From Lysobacteraceae bacterium (GTDB lineage Bacteria > Pseudomonadota > Gammaproteobacteria > Xanthomonadales > Xanthomonadaceae): a stretch of 64,000 bases of DNA. Positions 55,620 to 64,000 of this stretch are shown in pieces (within the stretch, counting starts at the first letter, position 1; each line of letters starts with the position of its first letter). The notes under the pieces are model-generated. The model was not told the origin of the DNA. It did no database searches and saw only the letters and a list, made by a program, of their open reading frames with translations. The DNA lies in NCBI GenBank assembly GCA_031263725.1, contig JAISFF010000032.1, positions 1 through 64,000 of the forward strand, read 5' to 3'. The position numbers and the translations under genes are program-made.

Positions 55620-56558
55620 CTAGCGGCCGTCCGTTACGGGCGTAGCGGCCGTGGCGGGAAGTTCGGCCAGTAGCGGAATCTGGTCTTCGTTTTCGTAGGG
55701 CAGGTGGGCATGTTGCCGATCTTTGCGCAAAGCCTCGGTCATCGGCGGCCTGGAGATGCCGCGGTCGATCAGCCATTGCTGGCATTGGCGTTGCCAAGGG
55801 ATCTGTTCGGGCAGCGTGGGCCGCCAGTAGATATGTTCCACGGCGACCATGCGTCCCTGGTCGGGCGGATCTTCCGGCATCCGGCTACGCACGGTCGGAT
55901 CGGCGCCATGCTGCAGCAGCCACCAGACCCGGTCGAAGGCGCCGCGAGTGCTGTACCAAGTGATCGGGGTATTAACTAAGCCATAAGCGTGGGCATTGAT
56001 ATCGGCGCCGCGCTTGATCAGCAACTGGATATTCTGCCATTGATTCTGGCTGATAAGTGCTTGGAATAATAGGGTTTCATTACTGACATTGCGAGTATTG
56101 GGATCGCCGCCGTAGTCCAACAGAAGTTCCAGATAGCGGGAGTCCTCCATCGCCGCGGCGAAGACCATGGCATTATTACGGGAGCGGGATTCAGTCTTGC
56201 CGCTAAGCGGGCTGGTGAACTCATCGACCCGGTGCGCATTGGGATCGGCGCCGTTTTCGAGCATGGCGCGCAGGCTGTCCAGGCGTTCGGCGCGCAGAGG
56301 CCAGGCGAGCAGCGGCACGCCTTCGGTGGAGAAGACCGTGTCCGGATCGACGCCTTCCTCTTGCATCAGCCGGTTGATGCGGCGGATATCGCCGTTCTCG
56401 GTGGCGACCGCCAGTGCCAGCGCCTTGCCTTCGAAATAGCGTTGCGCGCCAAGGCGGGAAGCCTGCGGGCCGGCTTGCAGGCAACCGGCCAGCAGCAGGA
56501 CCGCCAGCAAACCCGCGATCGGCCAGGATTGTTGCCGTAAAGCCCGAGTCAGTGCCAT
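55620..56558 (-). CDS. Ankyrin-repeat lipoprotein copy B, putative immunity protein
   Basis: 312 residues. The lipoprotein signal MALTRALRQQSWPIAGLLAV ends in lipobox LAGC (Cys26); Leu at +2 fits outer-membrane sorting. Ankyrin repeats occupy about 45-260 (ALAVATENGDIRRINRLMQE, LDSLRAMLENGADPNAH, SRYLELLLDYGGDPNTRN, WQNIQLLIKRGADINAHA, FDRVWWLLQHGADPTV). The C-terminal segment carries RQCQQWLIDRGISRPP and ends TPVTDGR. Related lipoproteins next to XVIPCD effectors act as periplasmic immunity proteins in Xanthomonas. Binding to the lipase is inferred from position. Confidence 0.8.
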   Translation of the reverse strand: MALTRALRQQSWPIAGLLAVLLLAGCLQAGPQASRLGAQRYFEGKALALAVATENGDIRRINRLMQEEGVDPDTVFSTEGVPLLAWPLRAERLDSLRAMLENGADPNAHRVDEFTSPLSGKTESRSRNNAMVFAAAMEDSRYLELLLDYGGDPNTRNVSNETLLFQALISQNQWQNIQLLIKRGADINAHAYGLVNTPITWYSTRGAFDRVWWLLQHGADPTVRSRMPEDPPDQGRMVAVEHIYWRPTLPEQIPWQRQCQQWLIDRGISRPPMTEALRKDRQHAHLPYENEDQIPLLAELPATAATPVTDGR

Positions 56559-56597
56559 CCCCGTCTCCCGCGGTATGCAAAAAGTTCCATTACCGGA

Positions 56598-57542
56598 TCA
56601 AGGCGATTGGCCGTCCGTCACGGGCGGGGTGGCCGTAGCGGGGAACTCGGCCAGCAGCGGAATCTGGTCTTCGTTTTCGTAGGGCAGGCCCGCCCGTCGG
56701 CGGTCGTTGCGCAGGGCGCTGCGCATCGGTGGGCGGGGAATGTTGCGGTCGATCAGCCATTGCTGACACTGACGCTGCCAGGGGATCTGCGCGGGCAACG
56801 TTGGCCGCCAGTAGATGTATTCGACGGCGGGCATATGCCCCTGGTCAGGCAGGTCCTCCGGCATCCGGTCGCGGACGGTCGGGTCGGCGCCGTGCTGCAG
56901 CAGCCACCAGACCCGGTCGAAGGCGCCACGTTCGCTGTACCAAACAACCAGAGTATCGGTTAGACCGGCAACAGAAGCATTGATGTCAGCGCCGCGCTCG
57001 ATCAGCAACTGGATGTTCTGCCATTGGTTCTGGCTGAGAAGCGCTTGAAGTGGCAGGGTTTCATCATTGGAGTTGAGCGTGTTGGGATCGCCGCCGTGGT
57101 CCAGCAGCAGTTCCAGATAGCGGGGGTCTTCCATCGCCGCAGCAAAGACCATGGCGTTGTTGTGATGGAGGGGTTCGGGTTTACCGGTAAAGGGATTGAT
57201 TTCCTGATCGGTCCGGCGGGCATTGGGATCGGCGCCGTTTTCGAGCATGGCGCGCAGGCTGTCCAGGCGTTCGGCGCGCAGGGGCCAGGCCAACAGCGGC
57301 ACGCCTCCGGTGGAGAAGACCGTGTCCGGATCGACGCCTTCCTCTTGCATCAGCCGGTTGATGCGGCGGATATCGCCGTTCTCGGCGGCAACCGCCAGTG
57401 CCAACGCCTTGCCTTGGAAATAGCGTTGCGCGCCGAGGCGGGAAGCCTGCGGGCCGGCTTGCAGGCAGCCGGCCAGCAGCAGGACGGCCAGTAAACCCGT
57501 GATCGGCCAGGATTGTTGCCGTAAAACCCGAGTCAGTGCCAT
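56598..57542 (-). CDS. Ankyrin-repeat lipoprotein copy C, putative immunity protein
   Basis: 314 residues from ATG 57542, with the same lipoprotein signal and lipobox LAGC (Cys26) as copies A and B. The middle section is of the A-type (NARRTDQEINPFTGKPEP; DPRYLELLLDHGGDPNTLN). It differs from B in the last third (RNIPRPPMRSALRNDRRRAG) and has a two-residue longer end (TDGQSP). Substitutions such as ETLPLQALLSQNQ (elsewhere ETLLFQALISQNQ) lie on an ankyrin helix. The reading frame is fully intact. Confidence 0.8.
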   Translation of the reverse strand: MALTRVLRQQSWPITGLLAVLLLAGCLQAGPQASRLGAQRYFQGKALALAVAAENGDIRRINRLMQEEGVDPDTVFSTGGVPLLAWPLRAERLDSLRAMLENGADPNARRTDQEINPFTGKPEPLHHNNAMVFAAAMEDPRYLELLLDHGGDPNTLNSNDETLPLQALLSQNQWQNIQLLIERGADINASVAGLTDTLVVWYSERGAFDRVWWLLQHGADPTVRDRMPEDLPDQGHMPAVEYIYWRPTLPAQIPWQRQCQQWLIDRNIPRPPMRSALRNDRRRAGLPYENEDQIPLLAEFPATATPPVTDGQSP

Positions 57543-57590
57543 TCCCGTCTCCTGCGGCATGCAAAGAACCGTTCCATTACCGGATTGAGC

Positions 57591-58523
57591 CTACCGGCCG
57601 TCCGTTACGGACGGGGCGGCCGTGGCGGGAAGTTCGGCCAGTAGCGGAATCTGGTCTTCGTTTTCGTAGGGCAGGCCGGCACGCCGGCGGTCATTACGCA
57701 GACTGCTGGGCATGGAGGGGCGGGAGATGCCGCGATCAAGCAACCACTGCTGGCACTGGCGTTGCCAGGGGATCTGTTCGGGCAGCGTGGGCCGCCAATA
57801 GATATATTCCACGGCGGGCATATGCCCTTTATCGGGTGGATCCTCCGGCATCCGGTCGCGCACGGCTGGATCAGCGCCACGCTGTAGCAGCCACCAGACT
57901 CGATCGAAGGCGCCGCGTTCGCTGTACCACATGACGGGCGTATCGGTTAAGCCATGAACCGACGCATTGATATCGGCGCCGCGTTCGATCAGCAACTGGA
58001 TGTTCTGCCATTGGTTCTGGCTGATAAGAGCCTGAAACAGCAAGGTTTCGTTGCTGACATTGCGAGTATTGGGGTTGCCACCATGATCCAGCAGCAGTTC
58101 CAGATAACGGGAGTCTTCCATCGCCGCGGCAAAGACCATGGCGTTATTGCGGGGCCGCGATTCCGTTTTGCCGCTAAGCGGGCTGGTGAACTCATCGACC
58201 CGGTGCGCATTGGGATCAGCGCCGTTTTCGAGCATGGCGCGCAGGCTGTCCAGGCGTTCGGCGCGCAGGGGCCAGGCGAGCAGCGGCACGCCTTCGGTGG
58301 AGAAGATCGTGTCCGGATCGACGCCTTCCTCTTGCATCAGCCGGTTGATGCGGCGGATATCACCGTTCTCGGTGGCGACCGCCAGTGCCAGCGCCTTGCC
58401 TTCGAAATAGCGCTGCGCGCCGAGGCGGGAAGCCTGCGGGCCGGCTTGCAGGCAACCGGCCAGCCACAGCAGGGCCAGCAGCAGGCCCAAGCGAGGGAAA
58501 CCTCGGGAGACAGGCAGAGGCAT
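57591..58523 (-). CDS. Ankyrin-repeat lipoprotein copy D, putative immunity protein nearest the lipase
   Basis: 310 residues from ATG 58523. The signal peptide MPLPVSRGFPRLGLLLALLW...LAGC is unlike those of the other copies, suggesting D is the ancestral gene or recombined at its 5' end. From CLQAGPQASRLGAQRYFEGK onward it matches them. The middle is B-type. It is divergent from the lipase gene with 114 bases between the start codons, so a shared regulatory region is likely. ATG 58523 is preferred over the upstream frame start because it places the signal at the N-terminus. Confidence 0.82.
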   Translation of the reverse strand: MPLPVSRGFPRLGLLLALLWLAGCLQAGPQASRLGAQRYFEGKALALAVATENGDIRRINRLMQEEGVDPDTIFSTEGVPLLAWPLRAERLDSLRAMLENGADPNAHRVDEFTSPLSGKTESRPRNNAMVFAAAMEDSRYLELLLDHGGNPNTRNVSNETLLFQALISQNQWQNIQLLIERGADINASVHGLTDTPVMWYSERGAFDRVWWLLQRGADPAVRDRMPEDPPDKGHMPAVEYIYWRPTLPEQIPWQRQCQQWLLDRGISRPSMPSSLRNDRRRAGLPYENEDQIPLLAELPATAAPSVTDGR

Positions 58524-58637
58524 ACGGACTCCTTCCACGGACGGTTGCGCGATACTAGACAGGAATGGCCGCAATAGACAAGCCCTGGCCGGTTATGGCA
58601 TAAACGCCAGGTTCCGATTGTCAAGGGGAAAGCTAGG

Positions 58638-61067
58638 GTGAGCAGGGAAACCGATCCGGATAACAAAACCGTTGATTCGACCGACGCGCCGGTGGTGGTC
58701 ATGATGCGACCGCTGCAGGACCGCATCGGGGCGCAAGGCCGGGAACAGGAGCGGCAGTTGCTGGCGGAACTGCGCGCGGCCGGACACGAGGAGCAGGCCG
58801 GGCGCTTGGCCACGCAACTGCACGCCCGGGAAATGGCCGGGCTGGCCGCCGATGTCTATCAATCGGCCCGGCATGCCGGCGCGCCGCCACCGGGCTGGAC
58901 GCGCGGCAGCGCCGATTTTGCGGCACTGCGCGCCTTGGGGTTGAATTCCAGCGATGCGGAAATTGAGGAATTGTTGCAGCCCAAAGCCTCAGGCTTCCGG
59001 GCCGAAATCTATATCCCCGATCCGGTCGTGCATGGCGCGGATGCCAGGCCGGTGCTGGTTTTCAAAGGCTCGACCGGGCCGATTGCCGACCCCGATGCGC
59101 CCGGCGGCATCCGCGAGAGCGGCGGCGAGGACTACGTGCACAACGTCCTGCAGGGCCTGGGCGAGAAAAGCGATTACTACGATCGCGCGATGAATTTGGC
59201 GCTGACGCTCAAACGTAGCGGCATTCGGGACAACTTCGAAATCACCGCGCACTCGCTGGGCGGTGGCATGGCCTCGGCGGCGGCCTCGGTATCGGGCGTA
59301 CCCACCACCACCTTCAATGCGGCCGGCCTGCATCCGAATACGGTGACGCGGTTCCTGCGGGAAAACAATCTGAGCGAACGATACGATCCCCAGGCGCTGA
59401 TCGCCGCCTACCAGGCCGACGGGGAAATACTGAACGAGGCCCAGTTGGGCAGCCGCCAGCTGGGCGTCCGGGAGCGGATGCAACTGGGTTTCATCGCCAG
59501 CCAACTGACGCAGAACCCGGAACTCAAGACGCTGGCCCTGGGCAAGCTGGCGGACGGGATTCTGCCCCGGCATGCCATGAACGATGCGCAGCGGCTGCTG
59601 GATACGCTCGGCAATGCCCGTTCCGGCATCGCCGATGTGCGGATGCCGCCGACGGCCGGCAACACCATCGCCATTCCCGCGATGATGTATGACGAGAAGG
59701 ATCAGATCGTGTTCCGCCCGGACATCCCATCGCTGCGCGAAGCCGGCAGCCTGGGCGGGCCGTTGCTGGATGTGGTGACCAATACGGTCATCGGTGCCAA
59801 GGCTGGATACACGGCCGGGCAGCCCATCGCCTGGACGACCCGCGCGGTCGGAAACGGCTTCGATGCCGTCGGCGATGTCAGCGAGCAGGCGCTGCGCATC
59901 GGCGGCAAGCTCCAGGCCGCACCGGTCACGGTGACCCATACCGTGGCCGGGATGGGGACGGTGGTGGTCGGCGAGGGCCTGGCCTATGGCCGTACCGGGA
60001 TCGGCTATGCGGCTGCGGGCAAGGAATGGGTTTTGGGCGAATTCAGCGCCGGTGCGCGCGATGTCGGGGCCAAGGTCACAGGGTTGTTCGGTTTCGATGA
60101 ATACAGCCAGGGCCTGAGCCAGAAGGCGGAGTCGATCCGCGCCGAGGCCGATGCGCAGGCGCAGCGGCATATCGGCGACGCACAGGCCGGGGCCGCTTCG
60201 ATCCGGCAGAGTACGGGCGAGGCGGTGCTGGCCATCGAAGATAGGGGCGCCGCGATCGCCGATGGCATCGAGGCGCACTACGCCGTGGCCGGGAAGATCC
60301 TCAATGCCAGCCTGGATGCCCAGGGACGCGCGATAGAGAACGGCGGCAAGCTTGTCCAGGCCGGCCTGACCCTGTCGGTGGGCGCGGCCGTGGGCCTGGG
60401 AACGGCGGCCGAGCAGTACAGCCCGACCCGCATCCAGGGGTGGGGCAATATCCTGCAGACCCAATCCCTGGTCGAACAGGGAGGCGCGGCCATCGTGGAA
60501 GGCATCAGCCGCCATTCCATGACCGAAACCGTGATCCCGACGATGATTTACCGGGCCGAGGAGGAGAGTGCCAAGGCGCGGTGCCTGCTGCAGGAAAGCC
60601 GGCAACGGCAGCCGGCGCCGGAGGCGGAAAAACCGGCGCCGGACCGGCGTACCGGGGCGCGGATCGACGATCCGGCGCATCCGGACCATGCACTGTTCCG
60701 CGGTGCGCAGGATGGGGTGTACGGCGTCGATGCCCGTTTCGGCCGGACGCCGGACCTGCGCAGCGACCAGCTGTCCGGCACGCTGGCGGCGCGGGCCAAG
60801 GAGGCCGGAATGCCCTCGATCGGGCATGTGGTGCTGGGCGACGACCGCAAGAACATATTCGCGGCGACCACGGCGGATGTGCATTCGCCGGCGTTCCGCT
60901 TCGTCAGCACCGACGTGCTGGCGGGAATGAACCAGCCCTTGAGCGTCAGCACGCAACAGATCGCCGATGCGCAGGCGCGACAGGAAACGCAACGGCAGGC
61001 GCAGTCGCCGCAGCAACAGCAACAGCAGGAAGAGACCGTCGTCCGTTCCGGGCCGCGAATGGTCTGA
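58638..61067 (+). CDS. T4SS antibacterial effector: serine lipase with XVIPCD
   Basis: 809 residues from a GTG start at 58638, with AAGGGGA upstream. The N-terminal lipase domain (about 60-290) has VLVFKGSTGP and the nucleophile elbow AHSLGGG (Ser206), as in DUF2974/class 3-like lipases. The middle (about 375-640) is a long Ala/Gly-rich helical region with hydrophobic stretches that may insert in membranes. The C-terminal XVIPCD (about 675-809) begins RIDDPAHPDHALFRG, continues GRTPDLRSDQLSGTLA, and ends in a Gln-rich tail. No Sec signal. It likely degrades phospholipids in the target periplasm; neutralised by the lipoproteins encoded divergently. Confidence 0.88.
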   Translation: MSRETDPDNKTVDSTDAPVVVMMRPLQDRIGAQGREQERQLLAELRAAGHEEQAGRLATQLHAREMAGLAADVYQSARHAGAPPPGWTRGSADFAALRALGLNSSDAEIEELLQPKASGFRAEIYIPDPVVHGADARPVLVFKGSTGPIADPDAPGGIRESGGEDYVHNVLQGLGEKSDYYDRAMNLALTLKRSGIRDNFEITAHSLGGGMASAAASVSGVPTTTFNAAGLHPNTVTRFLRENNLSERYDPQALIAAYQADGEILNEAQLGSRQLGVRERMQLGFIASQLTQNPELKTLALGKLADGILPRHAMNDAQRLLDTLGNARSGIADVRMPPTAGNTIAIPAMMYDEKDQIVFRPDIPSLREAGSLGGPLLDVVTNTVIGAKAGYTAGQPIAWTTRAVGNGFDAVGDVSEQALRIGGKLQAAPVTVTHTVAGMGTVVVGEGLAYGRTGIGYAAAGKEWVLGEFSAGARDVGAKVTGLFGFDEYSQGLSQKAESIRAEADAQAQRHIGDAQAGAASIRQSTGEAVLAIEDRGAAIADGIEAHYAVAGKILNASLDAQGRAIENGGKLVQAGLTLSVGAAVGLGTAAEQYSPTRIQGWGNILQTQSLVEQGGAAIVEGISRHSMTETVIPTMIYRAEEESAKARCLLQESRQRQPAPEAEKPAPDRRTGARIDDPAHPDHALFRGAQDGVYGVDARFGRTPDLRSDQLSGTLAARAKEAGMPSIGHVVLGDDRKNIFAATTADVHSPAFRFVSTDVLAGMNQPLSVSTQQIADAQARQETQRQAQSPQQQQQQEETVVRSGPRMV

Positions 61068-61154
61068 GCGGCGGGACCGGGCCAACCCGATGCCGGCACC
61101 GCCGCGCGGGTTGTTGGTCCGGTCCGGCGCACCCGGCGTCGGCGCGGGGAACGC

Positions 61155-64000
61155 TCAGGTCCAGGGTCTGGAGATCGCCAGCTTGACCGCGCGCACGCCT
61201 GGCTGTGCGCGCAGCGCATCGAGCAGGGCGGGGTTGGCGCGTATCGATTGCGTGCCGTTCATATCCAGCATTCCGGAAGCGCCCGGACGCAGCAGGTGCA
61301 GGCGCAATGGCGTTTTGCCCGGACGATGCCGCGCCAGCAGCGCATCCACCCGATCCCAGGTACCCGGTTCGCGCAGGTCCAGACGCAGCGACAGCCGTTG
61401 CGCGTATTCGGCGCACAGCAGCTCGTAATCCCAGCACTGGCGCAGACGCAGCGAGAAGCCGCCGCTGAATTCGTCCTCGCGCAGGCCTCCCTGAATCACC
61501 ACGATGCGGTCGCGGGTGAGGTGCGATCCGAATTCGGCGAAGGCCTCCGAGAACACGCTGCATTCGATCCGGCCGCGCCCGTCTTCCAGTTGCACGAACA
61601 TCTGGCTGTCGCCTTTGCGCCGGATCGCGGTGATCTGGCCGGCCACGGCGGTATTGACCTCGGGTTTCCAGCCGCGTTTCTCGCCGGAAGCAGCGCCATG
61701 GCTCCAGATCCGGTCGAGGTCGCTCAGGTCGTAGCCGAGCAATTGATGCAGTTCCGCGCGGTAGGGGTCGAACGGGTGCCCGCTCAGGTAATGTCCCAGC
61801 GTGTCGCGCTCGCCCTGGAGCTTCCGCGTCAGCGGCCACTCCTCGCTGCTGGGCAGTTCCAGTTTCAGCGCCGGCGTGCCGCCGCCGCCGAACAGCGACA
61901 CCTGGCCCGCGGCGCGCTCCCTGGCCAGCTGCTCGGTGGCTTTCAGCACTTCGGGCAATTGCAGCATCAGCGAGGCGCGATTGGCGCCCAGCGCATCCAG
62001 CGCGCCGGCCTGGATCATCGCCTCCAGCGCGCGGCGATTGAGCTTGTTGGAATCCACGCGCTTGCAGAAATCCAGCAGATCGCGGAACGATCCGCTCTGT
62101 TCGCGCTCGGCCACGATCGCTGCGCAGGCGCCGCGGCCCACGCCCTTGATCGCGCCGAGTCCATAGTGGATCGTGCGCGGATCGGTGGCTTCGAACATGT
62201 AGGCCGAGTGGTTGACCCCGGGCGGTAGCACGGTCAGGTCCAGGCCGTGCGTTTCATCCAGGAAGCCCATCACCTTGTCGGTGTTGTCCATGTCCGAGGA
62301 CAGTGTGGCGGCCATGAACTCGGCCGGATAGTGGTTTTTCAGCCAGGCGGTCTGGTAGGACACCAACGCATAGGCGGCGGCGTGCGATTTGTTGAAGCCG
62401 TAGCCGGCGAACTTTTCCATCAGGTCGAAGATCGAGTCGGCCTTGCGCTCCTCGACGCCGTTCTTGCCGGCGCCCTCGCGGAAGATCTCGCGATGCTTGG
62501 CCATTTCCGCCGGCACTTTCTTGCCCATCGCCCGGCGCAGCAGGTCGGCGCCGCCGAGCGTATAGCCGCCGACGATCTGCGCCATCTGCATGACCTGTTC
62601 CTGATAGACCATGATGCCGTAGGTGTCGCGCAATACCGGCTCCACGCGCGGATCGGGATACTCGACTTCCTGGCGGCCGTGCTTGCGTTCGATGAAGTCC
62701 GGGATCAGGTCCATCGGACCCGGCCGGTACAGCGAGACCAGCGCGATCAGGTCTTCGAAGCGGTCGGGCATCGCGCGTTTCAGCAACTCGCGCATGCCGC
62801 GCGATTCGAACTGGAATACCGCGCCGGTGTTGCCGGGGACGAAGATGCGCTGGTAGGTGCTGGCGTCGTCGAGCGGAATGCCGGTGATGTCCAGCAGCGT
62901 TTCGCCTGCGGCGGCGCGGCGCACGTTGATCGCCTTCACCGCCCAATCGATGATGGTCAGCGTGCGCAGGCCGAGGAAATCGAACTTGACCAGGCCGACC
63001 GCTTCGACATCGTCCTTGTCGAACTGGGTGACCGGATTCCTGCCCAGATTGGCGGTGTCGTGTTCGGCGAACAGCGGGCAGAACTCGTACAGCGGCGCGG
63101 GACCGATCACCACGCCGCCCGCGTGCTTGCCGGCGTTGCGGGTCAGATCCTCCAGCTTCAGCGCCAGATCGATCAGGTCGCGGACTTCGTCCTCGGCTGC
63201 GTAACGCTGGATCAGCTCGGACGAGGCCAGCGAACTGTCGTCGCGCGATTTCTGCGACTGGCCCAGCGCATCGGACAGGGTGATGCCCAGGGTGTTCGGG
63301 ATCAGCTTGGCGATGCCGTCGACGAAGCCGTAGGGATGGCCGAGGACGCGCCCGCAGTCGCGCACCACGGCCTTGGCCGACATGGTGCCGTAGGTGATGA
63401 TCTGGCTGACCCGGTCGCGGCCGTATTTGCGCGCGACATAGTCGATGACTTCGTCGCGGCGGTCCATGCAGAAGTCGATGTCGAAGTCCGGCATCGAGAC
63501 ACGTTCGGGATTGAGGAAGCGCTCGAACAGCAGGTTGTAGGGCAACGGGTCCAGATCGGTGATGCCCAGCGCCCAGGCCACCAGCGAACCGGCGCCGGAA
63601 CCGCGTCCGGGACCGACCGGAATGCCGTGCTGCTTGGCCCAGTTGATGAAGTCGGCCACGATCAGGAAGTAACCGGGGAACCCCATCCGGTTGATCACGT
63701 CCAGCTCGCGCTGCAGGCGCTGTTCGTAGTCCTCGCGGCGCGAGCCCGCGGCCAGCGGATGGCTCGCGAGCCGTTGCGCCAGTCCTTCCACGGCCTGGTT
63801 GTGGATCCAGCTTTCCAGCGTCTCGTCGTTGGGCACGGGGTAGGCGGGCAGGGCGTATTCGCCCAGCTTCAGTTCGAGATTGCAGCGCTGCGCCAGGGCC
63901 AGGGTGTTGTCGATGGCATCGGGGACATCGGCGAAACGCTGCGCCATTTCCCCGGCCGGCTTGAGGAATTGCTCCTGACTGTAGTCGCGCGGACGCTTGG
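61155..64000 (-). CDS. dnaE: DNA polymerase III subunit alpha, 5' end outside window
   Basis: The C-terminal 948 or so residues of the replicative polymerase are present; the frame is open to position 64000 (KRPRDYSQEQFLKPAGEM). It includes the polymerase core with catalytic acids (VSMPDFDIDFCMDRRDEVIDY; PLLFAEHD-type region), the helix-hairpin-helix motif (GLGAIKGVGRGACAAIVAE), the OB-fold (VNTAVAGQITAIRRKGDSQM) and the tau-binding tail. The N-terminal PHP domain lies beyond the edge. It converges with the lipase gene, 87 bases apart. Confidence 0.97.
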   Translation of the reverse strand, partial: KRPRDYSQEQFLKPAGEMAQRFADVPDAIDNTLALAQRCNLELKLGEYALPAYPVPNDETLESWIHNQAVEGLAQRLASHPLAAGSRREDYEQRLQRELDVINRMGFPGYFLIVADFINWAKQHGIPVGPGRGSGAGSLVAWALGITDLDPLPYNLLFERFLNPERVSMPDFDIDFCMDRRDEVIDYVARKYGRDRVSQIITYGTMSAKAVVRDCGRVLGHPYGFVDGIAKLIPNTLGITLSDALGQSQKSRDDSSLASSELIQRYAAEDEVRDLIDLALKLEDLTRNAGKHAGGVVIGPAPLYEFCPLFAEHDTANLGRNPVTQFDKDDVEAVGLVKFDFLGLRTLTIIDWAVKAINVRRAAAGETLLDITGIPLDDASTYQRIFVPGNTGAVFQFESRGMRELLKRAMPDRFEDLIALVSLYRPGPMDLIPDFIERKHGRQEVEYPDPRVEPVLRDTYGIMVYQEQVMQMAQIVGGYTLGGADLLRRAMGKKVPAEMAKHREIFREGAGKNGVEERKADSIFDLMEKFAGYGFNKSHAAAYALVSYQTAWLKNHYPAEFMAATLSSDMDNTDKVMGFLDETHGLDLTVLPPGVNHSAYMFEATDPRTIHYGLGAIKGVGRGACAAIVAEREQSGSFRDLLDFCKRVDSNKLNRRALEAMIQAGALDALGANRASLMLQLPEVLKATEQLARERAAGQVSLFGGGGTPALKLELPSSEEWPLTRKLQGERDTLGHYLSGHPFDPYRAELHQLLGYDLSDLDRIWSHGAASGEKRGWKPEVNTAVAGQITAIRRKGDSQMFVQLEDGRGRIECSVFSEAFAEFGSHLTRDRIVVIQGGLREDEFSGGFSLRLRQCWDYELLCAEYAQRLSLRLDLREPGTWDRVDALLARHRPGKTPLRLHLLRPGASGMLDMNGTQSIRANPALLDALRAQPGVRAVKLAISRPWT

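Larger units (their letters stand above)
54737..58523 (-). repeat. Four-copy tandem array of ankyrin lipoprotein genes
   Basis: Four direct repeats of about 0.9-1.0 kb: copy A 54737-55574, B 55620-56558, C 56598-57542, D 57591-58523. Signal peptides of A, B and C are nearly identical while D differs. In the middle, A matches C (DQEINPFTGKPEP, DPRYLELLLDHGGDPNTLNS) and B matches D (DEFTSPLSGKTES, DSRYLELLLD, NTRNVSNETLL). Spacers of 40-50 bases between copies are also similar (CCGTCTCCCGC...GTTCCATTACCGGAT). The mosaic indicates repeated duplication and gene conversion. Confidence 0.95.

Noticed and set aside
54737-58523. Tandem repeats considered as a CRISPR or non-coding satellite array
   Set aside because: The repeats are about 1 kb, coding, and preserve reading frames in three of four copies.
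58989-61085. 698-codon open frame antisense to the lipase effector
   Set aside because: Complementary to the XVIPCD lipase frame over its whole length; residues have no recognisable domain.

Overview
The window is GC-rich, densely coding chromosomal DNA from a gammaproteobacterium of the Lysobacterales (Xanthomonadales), most likely Xanthomonadaceae and Lysobacter- or Xanthomonas-like. This rests on gene content (FadD/RpfB-type acyl-CoA ligase, TonB-dependent receptor, solitary soluble RnfB, hrcA-grpE-dnaK-dnaJ block) and above all on two genes whose products end in the Q-rich domain of Xanthomonadales type IV secretion effectors (XVIPCD). Species cannot be named from the sequence alone. No tRNA, rRNA or CRISPR array was seen.

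Layout. 1-1.5 kb: the end of an IS3-family element and a broken IS5-family transposase. 2-15.8 kb: housekeeping genes: GacA-like response regulator, rne, rluC, a TonB-domain lipoprotein, nfuA, a repetitive membrane protein, prfB (with its programmed +1 frameshift), lysS, fadD and a small lipoprotein. 15.9-21.3 kb: an island made of a 3' fragment of aconitase, two paralogous putative immunity genes, and a peptidoglycan-degrading XVIPCD effector. 21.4-30.3 kb: recN, hrcA, grpE, dnaK (with a very good sigma-32 promoter), dnaJ, pdxY, tyrA. 30.5-41.2 kb: DUF4019 protein, EamA transporter, rnfB, metG, DUF2147 protein, TonB-dependent receptor, mrp, dcd, then remnants of an insertion sequence and an RDD membrane protein. 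41.3-52.6 kb: secreted proteins of unknown function, HIT and dienelactone hydrolases, rimO, greB, a TSUP transporter, an NAD(P)H oxidoreductase, a TPR membrane protein, a HerA-like ATPase and a LysM lytic transglycosylase. 52.9-61.1 kb: Na/Pi cotransporter, four tandem ankyrin-repeat lipoprotein genes (one broken), and an XVIPCD lipase. 61.2 kb to the end: the 3' part of dnaE.

The most interesting content is the pair of interbacterial-warfare modules. In one, a murein hydrolase effector (lysozyme-like fold, NlpC/P60-like dyad, two peptidoglycan-binding modules, XVIPCD) follows two related immunity candidates with no family I recognise. In the other, a serine lipase effector is divergent from a tandem array of four ankyrin lipoproteins that are mosaics of two alternating sequence types. 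The secretion machinery (VirB/VirD4) is not in the window, so it must be encoded elsewhere if these effectors are functional.
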